Shown here piece by piece: positions 9,964 to 22,934 of a DNA stretch of 57,388 nucleotides (position 1 is its first letter; each line of letters begins with the position of its first letter). The stretch lies in NCBI RefSeq assembly GCF_000003605.2, contig NW_003155239.1:266290-323677 (forward strand), given 5' to 3'. The DNA is from Saccoglossus kowalevskii. Taxonomy: Eukaryota > Hemichordata > Enteropneusta > Harrimaniidae. The position numbers were made by a program, and so were the translations under genes. The notes under the pieces were generated by a model, which was not told the DNA's origin, made no database searches, and saw only the letters and a program-made list of their open reading frames with translations.

Positions 9964-12365
9964 CTAAGCACAGAGAACTCACTGGGAATAAACATGATTT
10001 GAGCAGTGTGGTATTTGGTACATCCATAGGGGGAACCAAGCACAGGCCACTGGGTTAATTATATTTTTCCTAATTAAGATTATTTTTGGATTGTTTCCGA
10101 TTCGCACAGTGAGACTGCATGGTCTCTTTTTTTTCTCCAGCTAACACTGTGATTGAACCCAAGAACACAACAGTATGTACACAACACTGATAAAGATTCA
10201 ACCTGCTTTTACCAGTTTGGTTGGTTGCAGTTGGATTCATCACAGACCTTTAGATTCTATGGGTTGAGGTACCACACGTGTCGTCAATTCTAAACAAACA
10301 CTCATGGGTAGAGAAAACTCCCAGCTCCATGTTATACCATTTTTTATATACTGACTGAAATAGCATTCATGTTCACTTGGATTTCATTTTGCTGGTTTGA
10401 TGTTTTGAGCATACTTATTGTCTTAAATTCGTTATTTATATTTATATTATTCTTTTACATGCTCAATTTAACAGATTTTAATCATCATTACAGAATTAAA
10501 TCCCAGCAAACTAACATCTTTATGGTTAGTTTCCAGCAATTGAAAATTATATTTAATTAAATAATATATATATATATACAAATTTAAAATGTTACTGCTT
10601 CCTTGAATAATGCATATACATGCTTATGTATGCTCGAGGCATCAAAACAGTGAAATTGTAACCTAGTGTAAGTTACTCTCTTTACTGTACAAACACTTAG
10701 CGTAGGGGTTTCAAGTTATAGTACTTCCTACTAGTACAGTTACAAAGCCCCTCCCCCTCCCCAAATGTAAGCACTCAGGGGGTAACCAAGCCCTACTTAA
10801 TTTAAATATATTTTGTATGGTTTCTATAGACTGGAATTAAGTGGATGTTTTTTTTATTGTTTTGTTTAGTCTGTCAATATAAATGAATGAATGAATGATA
10901 AGAGAAACAGATTTGTTTACATTCTGCGTTAAGATGGATGCTCCAATCTAACCCTGGTAGTAACATGTGGGGGAGTATTTGCTTTCAGTTTCACCAAAAT
11001 GGGAAGGAATTCCTTGAGTAGTAAACATCCGTTTTTTTGTTTTTGGAAATTAAATACTGTAAAAGAAGTAACGTTCATTTGGTTAGAATTCACTAGGTAC
11101 TGGGTTTTAAATTTTCCGGTGTTCTTTATGAGGTATTAAGTTATATGTTTTGATTTTGCATATTCCCCGGGTCTCACATTTTCAAGAATACACTTTTCAA
11201 CGGGCAAGTTACTTTTCAATTTGGCTGGTACTGAATTTGATATACTGCTTACTATATAGCACCACTGTTTCTCAACAAGAATGGTGCTTCAACCGCACAA
11301 CTACAACCATCTATTTAGTAGCAAAAATTACAATTTAAATGTGTTCCTAGTGGAATTGAGTGGTTTTTACTTTCCCATGGTATCAAATCATGGGGTCATT
11401 TACATGCTAATCACTCCACATGTACAATCTGACAATGGTTCATTTTGCATGGCTTCACACAACCAACTAAGTGAGCATATCCAAGAATAAATAATAATCT
11501 TGTAGTTTAATACATCTTTAAAAATATAACTTTCTATCAGTAAGTACATAAATATGAAATGGAAAATAAAAGAAAGTAAGTTTACATGATGTTTGAATAA
11601 ATGGACATTGACTGAGGGAGGCCAAAATGCAATGCATTATTAGAGCAACACAAACTTCATAACTATTACAGTATCTTTCTAGACATGAGTTCCGTAAAAC
11701 GTGTTTTTTTTTAAGATGCTATACATTTTTTCAATGTGCTACTTTGAGGACTTTAGTAAGAATCAAATTCTGTGTCACTGTGAAGAATGCCTGATGCCAC
11801 AGTCCCTCTATAGATAGATAAAGGGACTGCGCTGATGACTAAAATTGTATACTAGTATGCCAATCAACAAAACAAACACAATTACTGAAGCCTTTCATAG
11901 TGAAATTAGCAACTTTGTATTGTATAAACAATTTGGATAAAACAATGCTACCTTTTGTTTACATAAGCAAATTCCAATTCTTATTAATCTCCACTAGTTT
12001 GGTGTTAATCCTAATACAAAAGACTGACAAACCACAGATGGTTTATTCAAACCACAGGAAAAGCAATCGTTTATATATTTATATTTATATATATATTTCT
12101 CCTTGTACTTTGTGACCATTTTCTTTCCCTCCGGGGATTGTGTAAGAGTCAATAAGTAAATAAATAAAAAAAAAAATATACCATAGACTTTAGAAAACAG
12201 CTCAATAACTGTCAGAGTAGTTAAAAGATGTACTTTCCTTTGTCCCTGATATAATTATGGTGTTTTAACTGCAACTTATTCAGTAATACACCTTATAGAA
12301 TTTTTTTATAACTTTGGTTTATCCCACCCCACTCAGTCTAGCCCAACCCTCAGACACCTAATAGT

Positions 12366-12400
12366 CTGAGACCAACCCCAACCCCAACCCCAACCACACC
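12366..12400. repeat. (CCCCAA)n telomere-like tract
   Basis: Three uninterrupted CCCCAA units with shortened flanking units read as TTGGGG repeats on the minus strand. That strand could form a G-quadruplex-like structure. The tract is far too short and internal to be a telomere, so it is a simple repeat. Confidence 0.7.
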
Positions 12401-12620
12401 CATAATGACATTAGTCTCAAGTAGTTTCTCTACAGAGGAACTATAGCTTAACCTGAAAGGAGTTTTTAAAATTTGAAATTAAACAATTCTTTGAAAAAAA
12501 CAGACAGTTTTGCAGCTCAGACAAGTAAAAGAGGGTTTGCATGAGAACGAGAAATTCAGTTAGTTTAGGAACAATCTGTGCAAACACATATGTCTAGGTG
12601 ACCATCCATGTCACCCTATC

Positions 12621-12652
12621 CATGGAAGGTACTAACGTTAGTATCTTCCATG
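12621..12652. repeat. 32-bp near-perfect palindrome
   Basis: CATGGAAGGTACTAAC is followed directly by its complement with one mismatched pair (GTTAGTATCTTCCATG). There is no spacer, so it would form a cruciform or hairpin. No coding or regulatory context is evident. Confidence 0.8.
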
Positions 12653-14149
12653 CCGAATCCTCAAAGCAAAGTGAAAATCACCTCATTCATTTCAATGAAT
12701 GCTTTCCACCACCCCATTCATTCACCTCACACTCACCTCATGTGATTCAGACTTTCCAACTCTTTTTTTTTTAAATTTTAAGTACATCTCCTTTTCATCT
12801 GATTGGTCAATTCTAAGTGAAATGACCATCCAATGACCTCATACATTTCCAAATATGGTCATCACCCTCAAGTCACAGGTAACCTTACAAATAAAGACTA
12901 TCTTAGCGATAATCGCATTTCCGAAAGTGCGCGTGGCAAATGGAACTCTGACCCAGACTTGGGAGTGTTCTTATTTATGGTATTTGCAACAAGTAACTGC
13001 CAAGTAATTCTCTACAATACCAAATTTGGTTACACGTGGACCAACTTTTTGTAAAATTCCACGGGCGCCAAGTATAAAAATTGCACAAGCATTTTCTGAT
13101 TGACTTTACCTTAACTGTGGTTTTATTCGCTAGTTTAAATTCAAAAACTGAAAAGCTGTAAAGAAAAACAGTATTACCGTTATTCTTAAGTACGCTGGGT
13201 CATGTACTCTGTTATCAGCAGTAGTTATTTGATTGTCAGTTGTGGCTGAATTTCAGTTTGTTCGGTAACTGTTACGGCAGTCATATTTATAGTTTACTTT
13301 TTGCCAGGGGTTCTCAGTTAAACAAGCAGAATGAACTTTTGACCATTAGTAAGTCTAGCAGATGAGATGGGAGAAAAACACTGTGCCAAATAGTTTTTTC
13401 TCTTCCACTTAGTTTGGGGCAAATTTTTTTTTTTTTCAGAATGATGGTACTGCAAATTTTTGTATTTTTTCCTTTATCAAATTTATTTTAACTTTTATGA
13501 ATTCATTATTCATCTGCAATCTTTGTTGTAGATTTTTTTTTCTGTGTAGAATTATTTTTTTCAAAATTTACCCATCGTCTATTGGTCAATAATAAATCTG
13601 TAAAACTGAGAAGTACTGTAGTAATCATTAGGCAACCATGCAGACACAAAACTTTATGTTGTAGTTCATGTAGTTATGCATAGCTGAATACTGTATTTAA
13701 TTAAAAACCCTAGATAATCAAAATATGAGAGCAGAAAATCTCTTCAAGGGGGTTGAAGGTGATTTCACTCACTGTGTGCCAAAATCACTTACATGGTTTG
13801 GCATATATATTTCACACTTCCAAAGTTTTTGTTCATATGGGAAGAGAAATGAATGAATGTTCAACGAAGAGAGTACGTTATCTGTTATGCACTCCCACCC
13901 CCCCCCCACCCCCCGTAAAATAGTACGTTATCACTACTCTAGATTTCACAGATTACAATGCAAGTACAAATGAAAAGACGCTGTAGAGAAAGAATGTAAA
14001 ACCTTTTAAAAACAGGTATTATAGAATACTTTTTTACCACAGTAATATGAGTTTTCTATGCTGAAAGACTTTTGGTATATTACATGTGTTTTATTTTCAG
14101 TATTAGGCAAAACATAATGACAATATATTTTACTGAATATGATGATTCA

Positions 14150-14185
14150 AATCAAATTAAATCAAATCAAATCAAATCAAAATCT
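14150..14185. repeat. (AAATC)n microsatellite
   Basis: About seven units of AAATC or AAATT, immediately upstream of the MITE-like element that begins at 14202. Confidence 0.8.
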
Positions 14186-14201
14186 ACATTATTTCGACAC
14201 A

Positions 14202-14405
14202 TTAACTCTTTCAGTGCCAAATTTATTTTCTGCTAAAAATGGGGAAAATTTGATCACATTTTCCGTAAATTTCACTGAATTCAATCTGAATTTTGGACCA
14301 ATCAGACAAGAAGTGATGTTGCATCTAGTTTTTGATCAAAAAAGTTGAAATTTTCTGTGGGAAAAAACAGACTATTTTGAAGTTGCTGTTGGTTCAGATG
14401 GTTAA
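14202..14405. mobile_element. MITE family B-related ('TTAACTCTTT') copy
   Basis: It begins ttaactctttcagtgcc and shares internal blocks ('tttcactgaattcaatct.aattttg.acca', 'ctagtttttgat', 'ttgaaattttctgtgggaaaaa') with 26846-27060, and in reverse orientation with 40857-41080. The right end 'ggttaaaa' is a weak inverted partner. Non-coding. Confidence 0.65.
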
Positions 14406-14981
14406 AAAAAAAGCACATGTTCATTTGATTCTGTAGAACAAATTTTCATTATTATATATGTAAAAGCAGAGGCCACAATATGCAGTCTTGTATTGACCCT
14501 GTGGACACTGGAGCGGGTATGGCAATGTACAGGATTGCCAACCACCAAAGTCAAGGTTATAAAGTCATTTTTCAATGGGTATAAGCATAAAGCTTTCTGA
14601 TTGGCTATGCACAATTTGGGCTACAGTGAATCGTGAGCGTGACCTGAATTTCAATACAATGTACACTATACTTTCATTCAACCTTAGAGGCATTGACAGA
14701 TCTTTAGCCCAGGGCAGCATTAATATCATTAAATAAAAAAAAAAAATTGTCTCTATGCTTGACGCCTGGAGAGTTCCACAGGTGACCTCGTTGTGCAAGG
14801 TGACTGGAGCCTTATCTAGTATTTCCGCTATAACAGTGATTAAGGGGTTGTCTGGGTGTTATTATGATCAATAATCTGATTTATATCTCTAACAGAATGA
14901 GTATTTTCAACATTTTTACGTTTAAATTTAAAAACTTCAAAAAGAAGTTCAAGCTTGTACCTGTGTGTGGAGGTATGCTAT

Positions 14982-15225
14982 TAACCTTTACACCACAAGA
15001 CTTTGTCGCTCAAACTTTGTTGCACATTTTTGTTATATTCTTCAATAATTTTTGGAAATGAACCGTATTTTTAGAGCCAACAGTCAAAATTTGAGTCAAT
15101 TTTCAGTTTTTGCTCAAAAAATTTGGCTATTATTGTCCCAATCTTCTGAAGAAACGTGCAGACTACAAACAGAACTGTTTTGTGAATTTGTGATGAAGAG
15201 CAGAAACACACGGTGAGTAAGGTTA
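14982..15225. mobile_element. MITE family B, diverged copy
   Basis: It begins TAACCTTTACACCACAAG and ends ...GTGAGTAAGGTTA. Internal sequence ('ttatattcttcaat', 'gagccaacag', 'ttggctattattgtcccaatcttctga') matches the 53481-53650 copy in the same orientation and 7754-7992 as its complement. Confidence 0.78.
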
Positions 15226-17523
15226 AGAATTCTCCTGGAAGTGTAAGGTTATCTATTTTTACTGTGAGTTAACTTGGCGCCACTATAGAGTACGAGATTG
15301 CAGCATATACAATCCTTCTACACCTAGGGACCTGAAAAAAAAGGTATATGGCCTTTCCATATAGTAAAACGACAAGGGTGCCGTGTTTCTGAATGAACTG
15401 ATTGATAAAGATAGATGAATGAAAAGACTGCATGAATGGTGTACGTATGCTAGGATGCATTGAAGTACCCACTAGATAAATAGACTGATAGCGGCAAACC
15501 CTAGTCTCCTGATTTATCAATGCCTTAGCACTGGATCTTTACATAGATACTAACAATGCTACGTCCATGGCCTTTGCACCTTGCTTTGTTGTACATTAAC
15601 CTGTATCGGAAGTAAACCACTTGAATGAAACATTCCGTTGCAGTGCACACTCATTCACCTACGTCAAATTACTACAACCTCACCCACGAGAACATAACAA
15701 GGAGGGAGATTCCTTTCAAATTTGTTCCCCTACGATTGGTTACAAAGTTGGCGAGTAACGGCCAAAGTACCCTCCCCTACTAAATCCAGATTTCTATAAA
15801 CGAGCGGTCCTGGGAAAACTCAACTTTTTAGCACTGTACGTTCTTTCCCCTAAGGAGATGTGGGAAACATAGAATGCCGTCCTCTTGGTCGTAAATCTGA
15901 ACAAAAGCGTACGCGAGTGGCGTATCATTCAAACTTAATAGTGGTACTAAATAACCCCTCTAACTACAAGCAATGGAATCATTAACGACTTTCAGTCCCT
16001 CAACCCGCTCCTTGTCGGGGTCCTATGAACAGAAAGTTTTCAAAGGTAAAGTCAATATAGTACAGCCAAAAAACTTCCGCTCAGTTGGTGCTTAAAGCTA
16101 ACAGAATAAGGAGCAACAAAATAACTGTCCTCCATCAAATAAAAAAAATTTACATATGAAAGATGGAGAGAGTCCTGCAAGGCTGTAAGCATCTATTAAC
16201 AATGACTTGACCTTAGATTTAAACAAACTATCTGCACGAACTACCAAACTAGCGAATTTTCATTTACAGCAGAGTGATGTACATTACATATAAATAAAGC
16301 AGAATTGAGGAAACAGCGTGGCCAAGCAAATGTCTGAAGTTTTGTTTTTTAGGCAGTCTATATATACATTAACGGACACGCACCTGCAGAACAAAACTTT
16401 TGGGAACTGAATACAAATGTCAAGTGGAAAGTAACATTTAAATTAGATTTGAAGGTCATTGGCAATGCATGCTAAATGGGTTGAAGGTGACAAATTTAAT
16501 GCATATCATCATCTTTTTTGTTCTCAGAATGTAATTTTCAAGAAGCCTAACTGCCACTCAAGTTAGACTAAAGAGTAAACCACCAGATGAAGAAAATTTA
16601 ACTTGATTCTTGAGTTGCAAAACTTTAATGACACCATTGCATAAAATAATAAAGTTATATTACCGGTAGTTGTAACTTTCATGGAATTGACGTACTTTTC
16701 CCCTCATTAACTTTTCTGTAGTATTTTGAAATTCCACAGAATTTGAAAAATTTTTTTTAAAAGACCCTGATATAATATTAAAATTTCAATATCAAACTAT
16801 TGCAAAATTCAACACAGAATGATCTTTCACACCATTTTGTCACAAGAACTTTAAAAATAGTTTATTAATTTGTTCAAAGTCTTGAATTATTATCTAGCTT
16901 TAATTTTAATTTTAATGCATATAAACGCTAATACAAGCAAAGATAATGAGTTTTTTAACTTCACAAAATTCTATTGAATGAAAAAGCAGCTAAACAATCT
17001 GTTTTCATAAAAGTAATGAAAAAAAAATAGTTTTATTCATTATTATTGGATTTTATGCACAAATATTTTTGCACATTATTTTTCAATAATAATACCAACA
17101 ACTTATGAACAAAAGACGTCAGTTACGGATTGGTCATAGGTATAGTGGGTGGTGAGATGGTAAAAAAAAAATACTCTTTTATGATGTTGATATAAATGCA
17201 TGTTTTCTCTCCTCAATAAAATGATTTTTTTCTGTAATTTTTCTTGTAGAATCATTTTTTCCTCCAAATTATCTGTGTAGAGGGGACCCCCCCCCCAACA
17301 ACAACAACCACCCAGCTTTTACAGGTCCTCTGTAGATTGAATTATTTTCAGTGTCCCTCACACCAAGAACACCAAATAAAACTGTCTCAGATTTATGAGA
17401 CTGAATGGTACTTAGGGCTGAGTATACTAGACTGAGATATCAGGCAATTACTGGTATACAAGATTAAGAGGGAGACCATTCAATGAGAAACTTAACCCAG
17501 AGTGATAAGGGGTTGAAATGGCG

Positions 17524-17538
17524 GGGGGGGGGGGGGGT
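17524..17538. repeat. Poly-G homopolymer
   Basis: An uninterrupted G tract of about 15 or more bases. Similar poly-G or poly-C tracts occur at 13897-13912, 20110-20120, 24566-24576 and on both sides of the gap near 39.5-39.7 kb. Such tracts are error-prone in assembly. Confidence 0.9.
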
Positions 17539-17616
17539 TGGCAAATAATATTTTTCATCTATACTTAACCGATTTTTTTCTTTCTTTATTCATATTTTCA
17601 CTATTTATTTAACATT

Positions 17617-17716
17617 AATGTAAAATACTTTATTTCTGCTTGGAATTTATTTTCACTGAAGGGATGTTCCAGTGAAAATAACAACCCAACAAGCCTTTTC
17701 AGCGAAAATTTTACAG
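17617..17716. mobile_element. MITE family A, internally deleted copy
   Basis: It starts aatgtaaaatactttatttc and continues 'gcttggaatttattttcactgaagggat'. It then jumps to the right-arm sequence 'ccttttcagcgaaaattttacag'. About 100 bp of the family's centre is missing. Confidence 0.7.
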
Positions 17717-18024
17717 AATATCATTTTCTTATTGTGGGTGAATCCCCACAACAAATGTATAGGAACCCCAAAGAAATGCAAAGTGACAAACAAAGTTTTT
17801 CTTTCTGAGATAGAGACACAGAATTTTTTTTTAATTTAAAATCTCAGAAGTCAACTTCATAATCTAGTAACCCATTAGACTATTAGTTAGGGGGGTATAA
17901 AATAATATTCCGCTAATCTACTAATCTTTTCAGAGTCTTTTTAGACAGGTAAACCATGAAGGATGCCACCATCTCAACCTGAACTGCTGTCAGCCTTTAG
18001 GCAGGTGCTAGGCAGAATATCTGC

Positions 18025-18095
18025 ATATTTGGACTACTAAGTGTGGGAATCGAATCCATAGCCTCAAGATGCAGAGGGTGCGATGTAGCATGTCA
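18025..18095 (-). repeat. Possible tRNA-derived SINE fragment
   Basis: On the minus strand, GGATTCGATTCCCAC matches an RNA polymerase III B-box (GWTCRANNC). Upstream of it is sequence reminiscent of a tRNA anticodon arm, but no intact cloverleaf can be drawn. It is therefore called a remnant, not a tRNA gene. Confidence 0.28.
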
Positions 18096-19168
18096 CGCTT
18101 GGATGTAGATTACATTGTCCGATACAGTCACATGAATATAGCAGTTCCATGCAATTTAGAGGGTGATCCTTAGAAGTTTTGAAAGGGGGGATCTGCACAG
18201 AGAAAGTTATAAATCCAATTTCACAGCACTATTCTGTCAAAAAAAAATCTGCTGTGAAACTAAAATGACATTTTTCTACCGTCTCCCCTTCCAGAGTTTC
18301 TAATTGTTGGATCCTTAGCTAAAAACTGAGTTTACATCAATATTGAACAGTGTCAGCTTTATTATTGCCAAGGAGTTATATATTTTTGAAATTACTGGTC
18401 ACAATTCATAAAACTGGACGACAGAAAGGTTTAGTGTCAGAATTAAAACTGAAAGTGTTTTTATGCACTCTACACAGCAGTTGTACCATAGTGCATGTTT
18501 CATATCAACCAAAGTACAGACATGTACATGTAAAACACAATTTGAACATGCACTATGCAATCTGTGACACCAGGACAGGACAGGTAACAAATTATACCAG
18601 CCCTGACGGAAAGTTGACAGGCTTGCATTAACAATTACTTTAAAATACTTTCATTCTCTGTAAGTAGCACATAAACTCAATATTCTCCCAACATTTTAAA
18701 ATTGTGGTGTTCTTTGTTTCACGATCAGAAAAAATAGCATTCAACTATCCATTATTAAAACTTATTAAGTAAAATTGAATTCCCAACATTTATATTAAAG
18801 AAAACTGTGAAAAAATATTTAACAAGACCACTGGGCATGTAAGTTTTAATTTTTACCAACCCAACTGAAAGATTACATGTCTTGAACGTACGGAAGGGCA
18901 GTAATTTCAAACACTGTTGCTTAGTCTTTGCTTGAGGGACTGCGACTGATGTTCATCAATAAAGGAAATACAATGCAGTAGAGAGAAAGAAGATTTCTGT
19001 AAATAACGTAAATATACGCCAGTGATTGTTGATTACTGAATTAAAACATAACTTAATACTCGATTAAATATAGCTTCTCATAGCTACACAGCAGTATATC
19101 CTGTACGGCACAAATTAGCCCACCTAAGTAGTAGCAACGATTTGACAAGTCACTTTAATTAATTGAAT

Positions 19169-19770
19169 ATCTTATATAACATTACTCAAATGTCGGCTTA
19201 AAGGAGGAGAATCTTAATAGAAATTAATCACTGCCTGAAGCAGCATTTGGGGTATCACTTTTGCATGCAGCGTTAAATTCTCGTTTTATCATCTGAAAGT
19301 CGCTTTGCATTTGTCAGCGTTCAACAGCAGTAGGAATTCAGGGTCAGATGCAGGTGTGATTTGCAGGTTTTTTATAAAAGAGTGAAAAGTCTGCCAAGCA
19401 CCGCATCACAATAATAAAGATGTAAATGTTTTTTTTGGGCCAAAATGCGATGCTAAATATTCTCTTATACCATTACTGTCATCAAATGTCAGTTTGAAGG
19501 CGGAGATCCTTATAGAATATAATTGCCGCCCCAAGCAAATATCACTTTTACCCGTACATGCTTTGCTTTCACCACCCAAAGATGAAATAGCTTTATCATC
19601 ATACAGAGAATTACTTTTGATTGGAGTTCAACGGAGGTGAGATTTTATATATGATTTTTTATGGAGGTTTCTCAAGTGTGGCCAAACTGATAGTTTTCTC
19701 ATTTTAGAATTAATAAAATAGGAAACAATTGTATTTTGTTGAAATGTGATGTTAAATATTCTTATATATC
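19169..19770. repeat. Diverged tandem repeat, period about 293 bp (two copies plus a start)
   Basis: 'tcttatataacattactcaaatgtcggcttaaaggaggag' near 19171 recurs as 'tcttataccattactgtcatcaaatgtcagtttgaaggcggag' near 19464. A third start ('attcttatatatcattttt') is near 19757. Matching internal blocks include 'agcat/agcaaat...atcactttt' and 'gaaaagtctgccaag / gtgtggccaaac'. No coding frame is shared. Confidence 0.6.
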
Positions 19771-20753
19771 ATTTTTCTCTATTTGCGTTTACAATGTTAC
19801 ACTGTACTGTTTGGTTTACAATTTTACTCTTTGTGTTAACATTCTTGTTGTTGAAACGTGATCTTGTGTGTGATATAATATTGATACAGTCAAAAGATAT
19901 CTATATTGCATGTTTCCACTATGCTATATTATTGTAAAAACAGTTTACATAGTTATGTATATTGGCTAAGGGGTGGACCAGTAGACATAGGGGGGCTTCT
20001 GTCTTCCAAAATGTGCAATGAAAGTAGTTGTTTAAAAAACAACATCATAATGATATTCAAACACAAAAAGTGAAAAGAAATTGAATCAACCCACACACTA
20101 TCATTTAAGCCCCCCCCCCCACTTTTTAAAAAGTCTACCCCTTATTTCTCAGATAAATACAATTCATTGGAAAACATGTGTACATGGATAGATACAGAAG
20201 CATAAATTGCAATGTTTACAATTCTTGTCCAACGTCAAATTGTGAGAATCACTCGACAAGAGTTATAAATACATAGAATTCAATTTCATGAAAAAATTAA
20301 TTATTCTCAAGTTGCATTGTTACCAGTAGAAACATGAAACTGCATGTCAGATTGCAAGATAGCAAGTAAACTCATCATTCCATGTAATTAATTCTCTTGA
20401 TTACAAAGCTATGAACCAGAAATAAACAAAACATTAAACAAATTGAAATAAAAAACAAACAAACAAACAGCGAATGTTCAGACATATTTCAAAAACATAC
20501 GGTTGGGCGATACAGTATATAAACAGATATAAAGTCAGAAGAAATGTTAGAGATCTGCCCTCCCCCTTTTAAGCAATGAAACCATCACACAGCAGGGGGA
20601 CAAATCAGTTTATCCTCTTCAAGTTTATTTATTGAAACTACAGCAAGAGTGGAGTCTATAAAAAGAATTCAGAGTATAAGTGGCCAGAACAACCTTCTCT
20701 TACAGATTCAGTTACAGTAAATTTAATTAGCAATCAATTCTGAAGATGTTTAC

Positions 20754-20823
20754 CTTCTTGGAAGCTTGGACTCATTTCAATGGATAAGAAAAAATATGGC
20801 AAAAATGCGGAATGTTTAACAAA
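20754..20823 (-). CDS. Candidate coding exon, resembling exon 33606-33715
   Basis: The acceptor has a long pyrimidine-rich run (ccaccccatatcatcacgttcag, AG at 20824-20825). The donor is AAG|gtaaac (GT at 20752-20753). The single open frame begins FVKHSAFLPYFFLSIEMSP, starts in phase 0 and leaves one base. It aligns without gaps to the start of exon 33606-33715 (FHDHVFFLPYFSLLV), with 8 of 15 residues identical and both in phase 0. This suggests an internal duplication or a tandem paralogue. The neighbouring exon calls do not yet join it in phase. The product is unknown. Confidence 0.5.
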
Positions 20824-21213
20824 CTGAACGTGATGATATGGGGTGGAGCAATATCAGCGTAGAGAGATGAGTGAGCTGTACGAGGAATCCAACTGGTGTC
20901 TGGAAAATTGTCACTGATATTTATGCTATCAATATTAAGAATGATCTAAACTTTCATTTCAGAATCAACAAAGTTTGATTTATTGTAAGATACTTTGGTG
21001 CGAGTTGTTGCAGGCATGGATATAATGTGTTTTAAGTTCACAGTGCAGCTAATGTAGGAACTGTGCACAGATACCAGATACTTAAAACAGATTATCTCAG
21101 GTTTAAGTGAAAAGTGCCATAAGTACACATAAAACAAGTCATTGACCTTTTAAGTTTGACCACATCCTGCAGTAAAATCACAGTATTCTGTATTGTTACT
21201 GGGAACATCACAC

Positions 21214-21355
21214 GGGTGGTCAATATGACACCAGCATCATTGAATCATACTGTGTATGGCACAGGATAAGGAAGGGGTCGAAATGGGTGGTCAATATGAC
21301 ACCAATATCATTGAATCATACTGTGTATGGCACAGGATAAGGAAGGGGTCGAATA
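21214..21355. repeat. Two-copy 71-bp tandem duplication
   Basis: gggtggtcaatatgacacca at 21214 recurs at 21285. Only a few substitutions separate the copies, so the duplication is recent. The short open frame spanning it is a by-product. Confidence 0.9.
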
Positions 21356-21714
21356 ACAAACAAACAATCAATTTCCCTGTCCGGAACTCACTGCAAATAT
21401 ATGGGATTGTCAAAGGCAGGAATATATCCAGTAGCAATTTATTGTTAGCATTAGAGTACCCAGTATGCAGCCCCAGTCACAAAACAGTTAAGGAATAATT
21501 TAATAACAGTACTTCCTAACACCAAAATCAATAGAATTCACATATTCCATGAAAATAAAAGTAAAATTCCAAAAACAGCATATTATACACTAAGCATTGA
21601 TTGATTTGATCCCTGTAATTCATTCATGCATATTTTGCAGTGTTCTCAGTCTTGAAAGTTTTTTCAATAACAAGCAGCCTATCGGCTGAGATAGCTTTGC
21701 TGTTAGCAATGCAC

Positions 21715-22066
21715 ATTACAATTAAAGAACAAAAGATATCATTAGAAAATGAACAATATGTATAGTATCAAAGCAATCAGACTTGCTGTTTTCAACAAGA
21801 ATTCAAAAATATCACTTTTCACCAAAAATGACAAAAAAAATATTCATCAAAATTAGATAATTGAAGATATCATCATGAAATGAACAAAACTAAGAGAGGT
21901 CTACCCAAGGAACATATACACCAAGTATCAAAGCATTCAGGCTTTCAAGTTTTCAAGAAGAAGTCAAAAAAGTACGGTAAAACATTGACATGGACAACGA
22001 ACGCCAGACAATCACTCATATGATAAGCTCCGCTCGACAAAGTCAACAGCGGAGCTAATAAAAGTT
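21715..22066. mobile_element. SINE-like interspersed repeat ending in an AGCTCCGCT hairpin
   Basis: It contains 'tatcaaagcattcaggctttcaa' and 'gttttcaagaagaagtcaaaa', and ends with agctccgct...agcggagct (22025-22056), a 9-bp stem around a 13-bp loop. A second copy with the same order of blocks is at 46075-46290 ('tatcaaagcaattgagctag', 'ttttcaagaggaagttgaaaa', 'caatcacccatatgaacagctatgctctgtc'). A short piece is at 47497-47545. Confidence 0.6.
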
Positions 22067-22563
22067 CAATGATTATTTTATCTACTACTTACTGGTACAT
22101 ATAATTGTAAACTTTTAAACTTTCTTTGCCAGAAAACAATGTCTGAGAAAACTGGTATAGAACTTAACTAATTATTGATGCTGCAAAATGCCAGGCTTTT
22201 TTCCCGATTCACAAAAACTTGACTTTCATGAAATCAGTCTCTAGTAGTTATAGTTAATTTATCAGTGCTTGCAGTTGTGACAGTGCAGCAACTACACATT
22301 TCTGTCATGTGTTTAAAGGGGGATTGATCTAAATTATACACCAGTGAGCATATGTGCAATGCATTATGGGAAAGAAATTGAATATGACACTGCAAACACT
22401 GGAAATTATTTCAGAATATAAGAATTCATAGCAATACCGTATTACAAATTAATTTCTAATATAAGCACACTTACCATATTTGCTCTATTTGAAGCACATT
22501 TCCAGACGGCACATTAACCCAAAAGTGCATGCTGGGTCGTTTAAAATATTACTGCATACATTC

Positions 22564-22725
22564 ATACCATATTTACTCTATTAATAGCATACATATGCTT
22601 ACGTAAATTACAGAGGTAACTCTATGGCCAAAATAAGTAGTATTTCAATAATTCACTATACAACCAATTTTTGGTTTATATGGTCTTTTATTGGAGGTAA
22701 GCTTCTAATAGATCAAACACAATAT
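22564..22725. mobile_element. Small element with ATACCATATTTA-type ends
   Basis: It begins ataccatatttactctatta and shares layout with the clearer copy at 41207-41359 (ATACCATATTTAGTCTATTA ... AATATGGTAT). The right end here is diverged. Confidence 0.42.
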
Positions 22726-22726
22726 A

Positions 22727-22934
22727 CTGTAAAATACTTTATTTTAGCTGGATTTAATTTTCACTGAAAAGACTTTTTGTGTGCTTTTCATAGAATTTAA
22801 TTTCACTGATTTTTGACAAGTTGGATGTAAAATATAGGAAAACAGGTATATTCACTGGATTTTATTTACACTGAACCACTCCTTCAGCGAAAATAGCGAA
22901 AATTAATTCCAAGCAAAAATAAAGCACTCTACAG
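22727..22934. mobile_element. MITE family A, complete copy
   Basis: CTGTAAAATACTTTATTTTA at the left, and GCAAAAATAAAGCACTCTACAG at the right, with TA on both flanks. The interior shares 'gactttttg.gtg.ttt', 'ttcactgatttttgac' and 'gtaaaatatagg' with the 41.78- and 43.36-kb copies. Confidence 0.8.

Larger units (their letters stand above)
9964..20753. other. Long non-coding stretch, presumed intron(s)
   Basis: No supported exon was found in about 10.8 kb. It holds AT microsatellites (10563-10580, 12072-12098), a TGAA run (10881-10900), a C-rich telomere-like tract (12366-12400), a near-perfect palindrome (12621-12652) and a (AAATC)n run (14150-14185). It also holds MITE copies (14202-14405, 14982-15225, 17617-17716), a poly-G tract (17524-17538), a possible tRNA-derived SINE piece (18025-18095) and a 293-bp tandem repeat (19169-19770). 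CpG is slightly higher near 15.6-16.1 kb, without a promoter I can support. Confidence 0.6.

Noticed and set aside
10219-10262. Minus-strand exon-like segment NLKVCDESNCNQPN
   Set aside because: The acceptor is ordinary and the donor (gtaaaa) weak, and no neighbour matches its phase.
12700-12750. Strong minus-strand donor ATGAG|gtgagt
   Set aside because: It sits in a CTCAC/TTCACC simple repeat with no acceptor upstream.
13770-13830. Two minus-strand donors (CCAT|gtaagt, CACA|gtgagt)
   Set aside because: The upstream sequence is purine-rich and has no usable acceptor or open frame.
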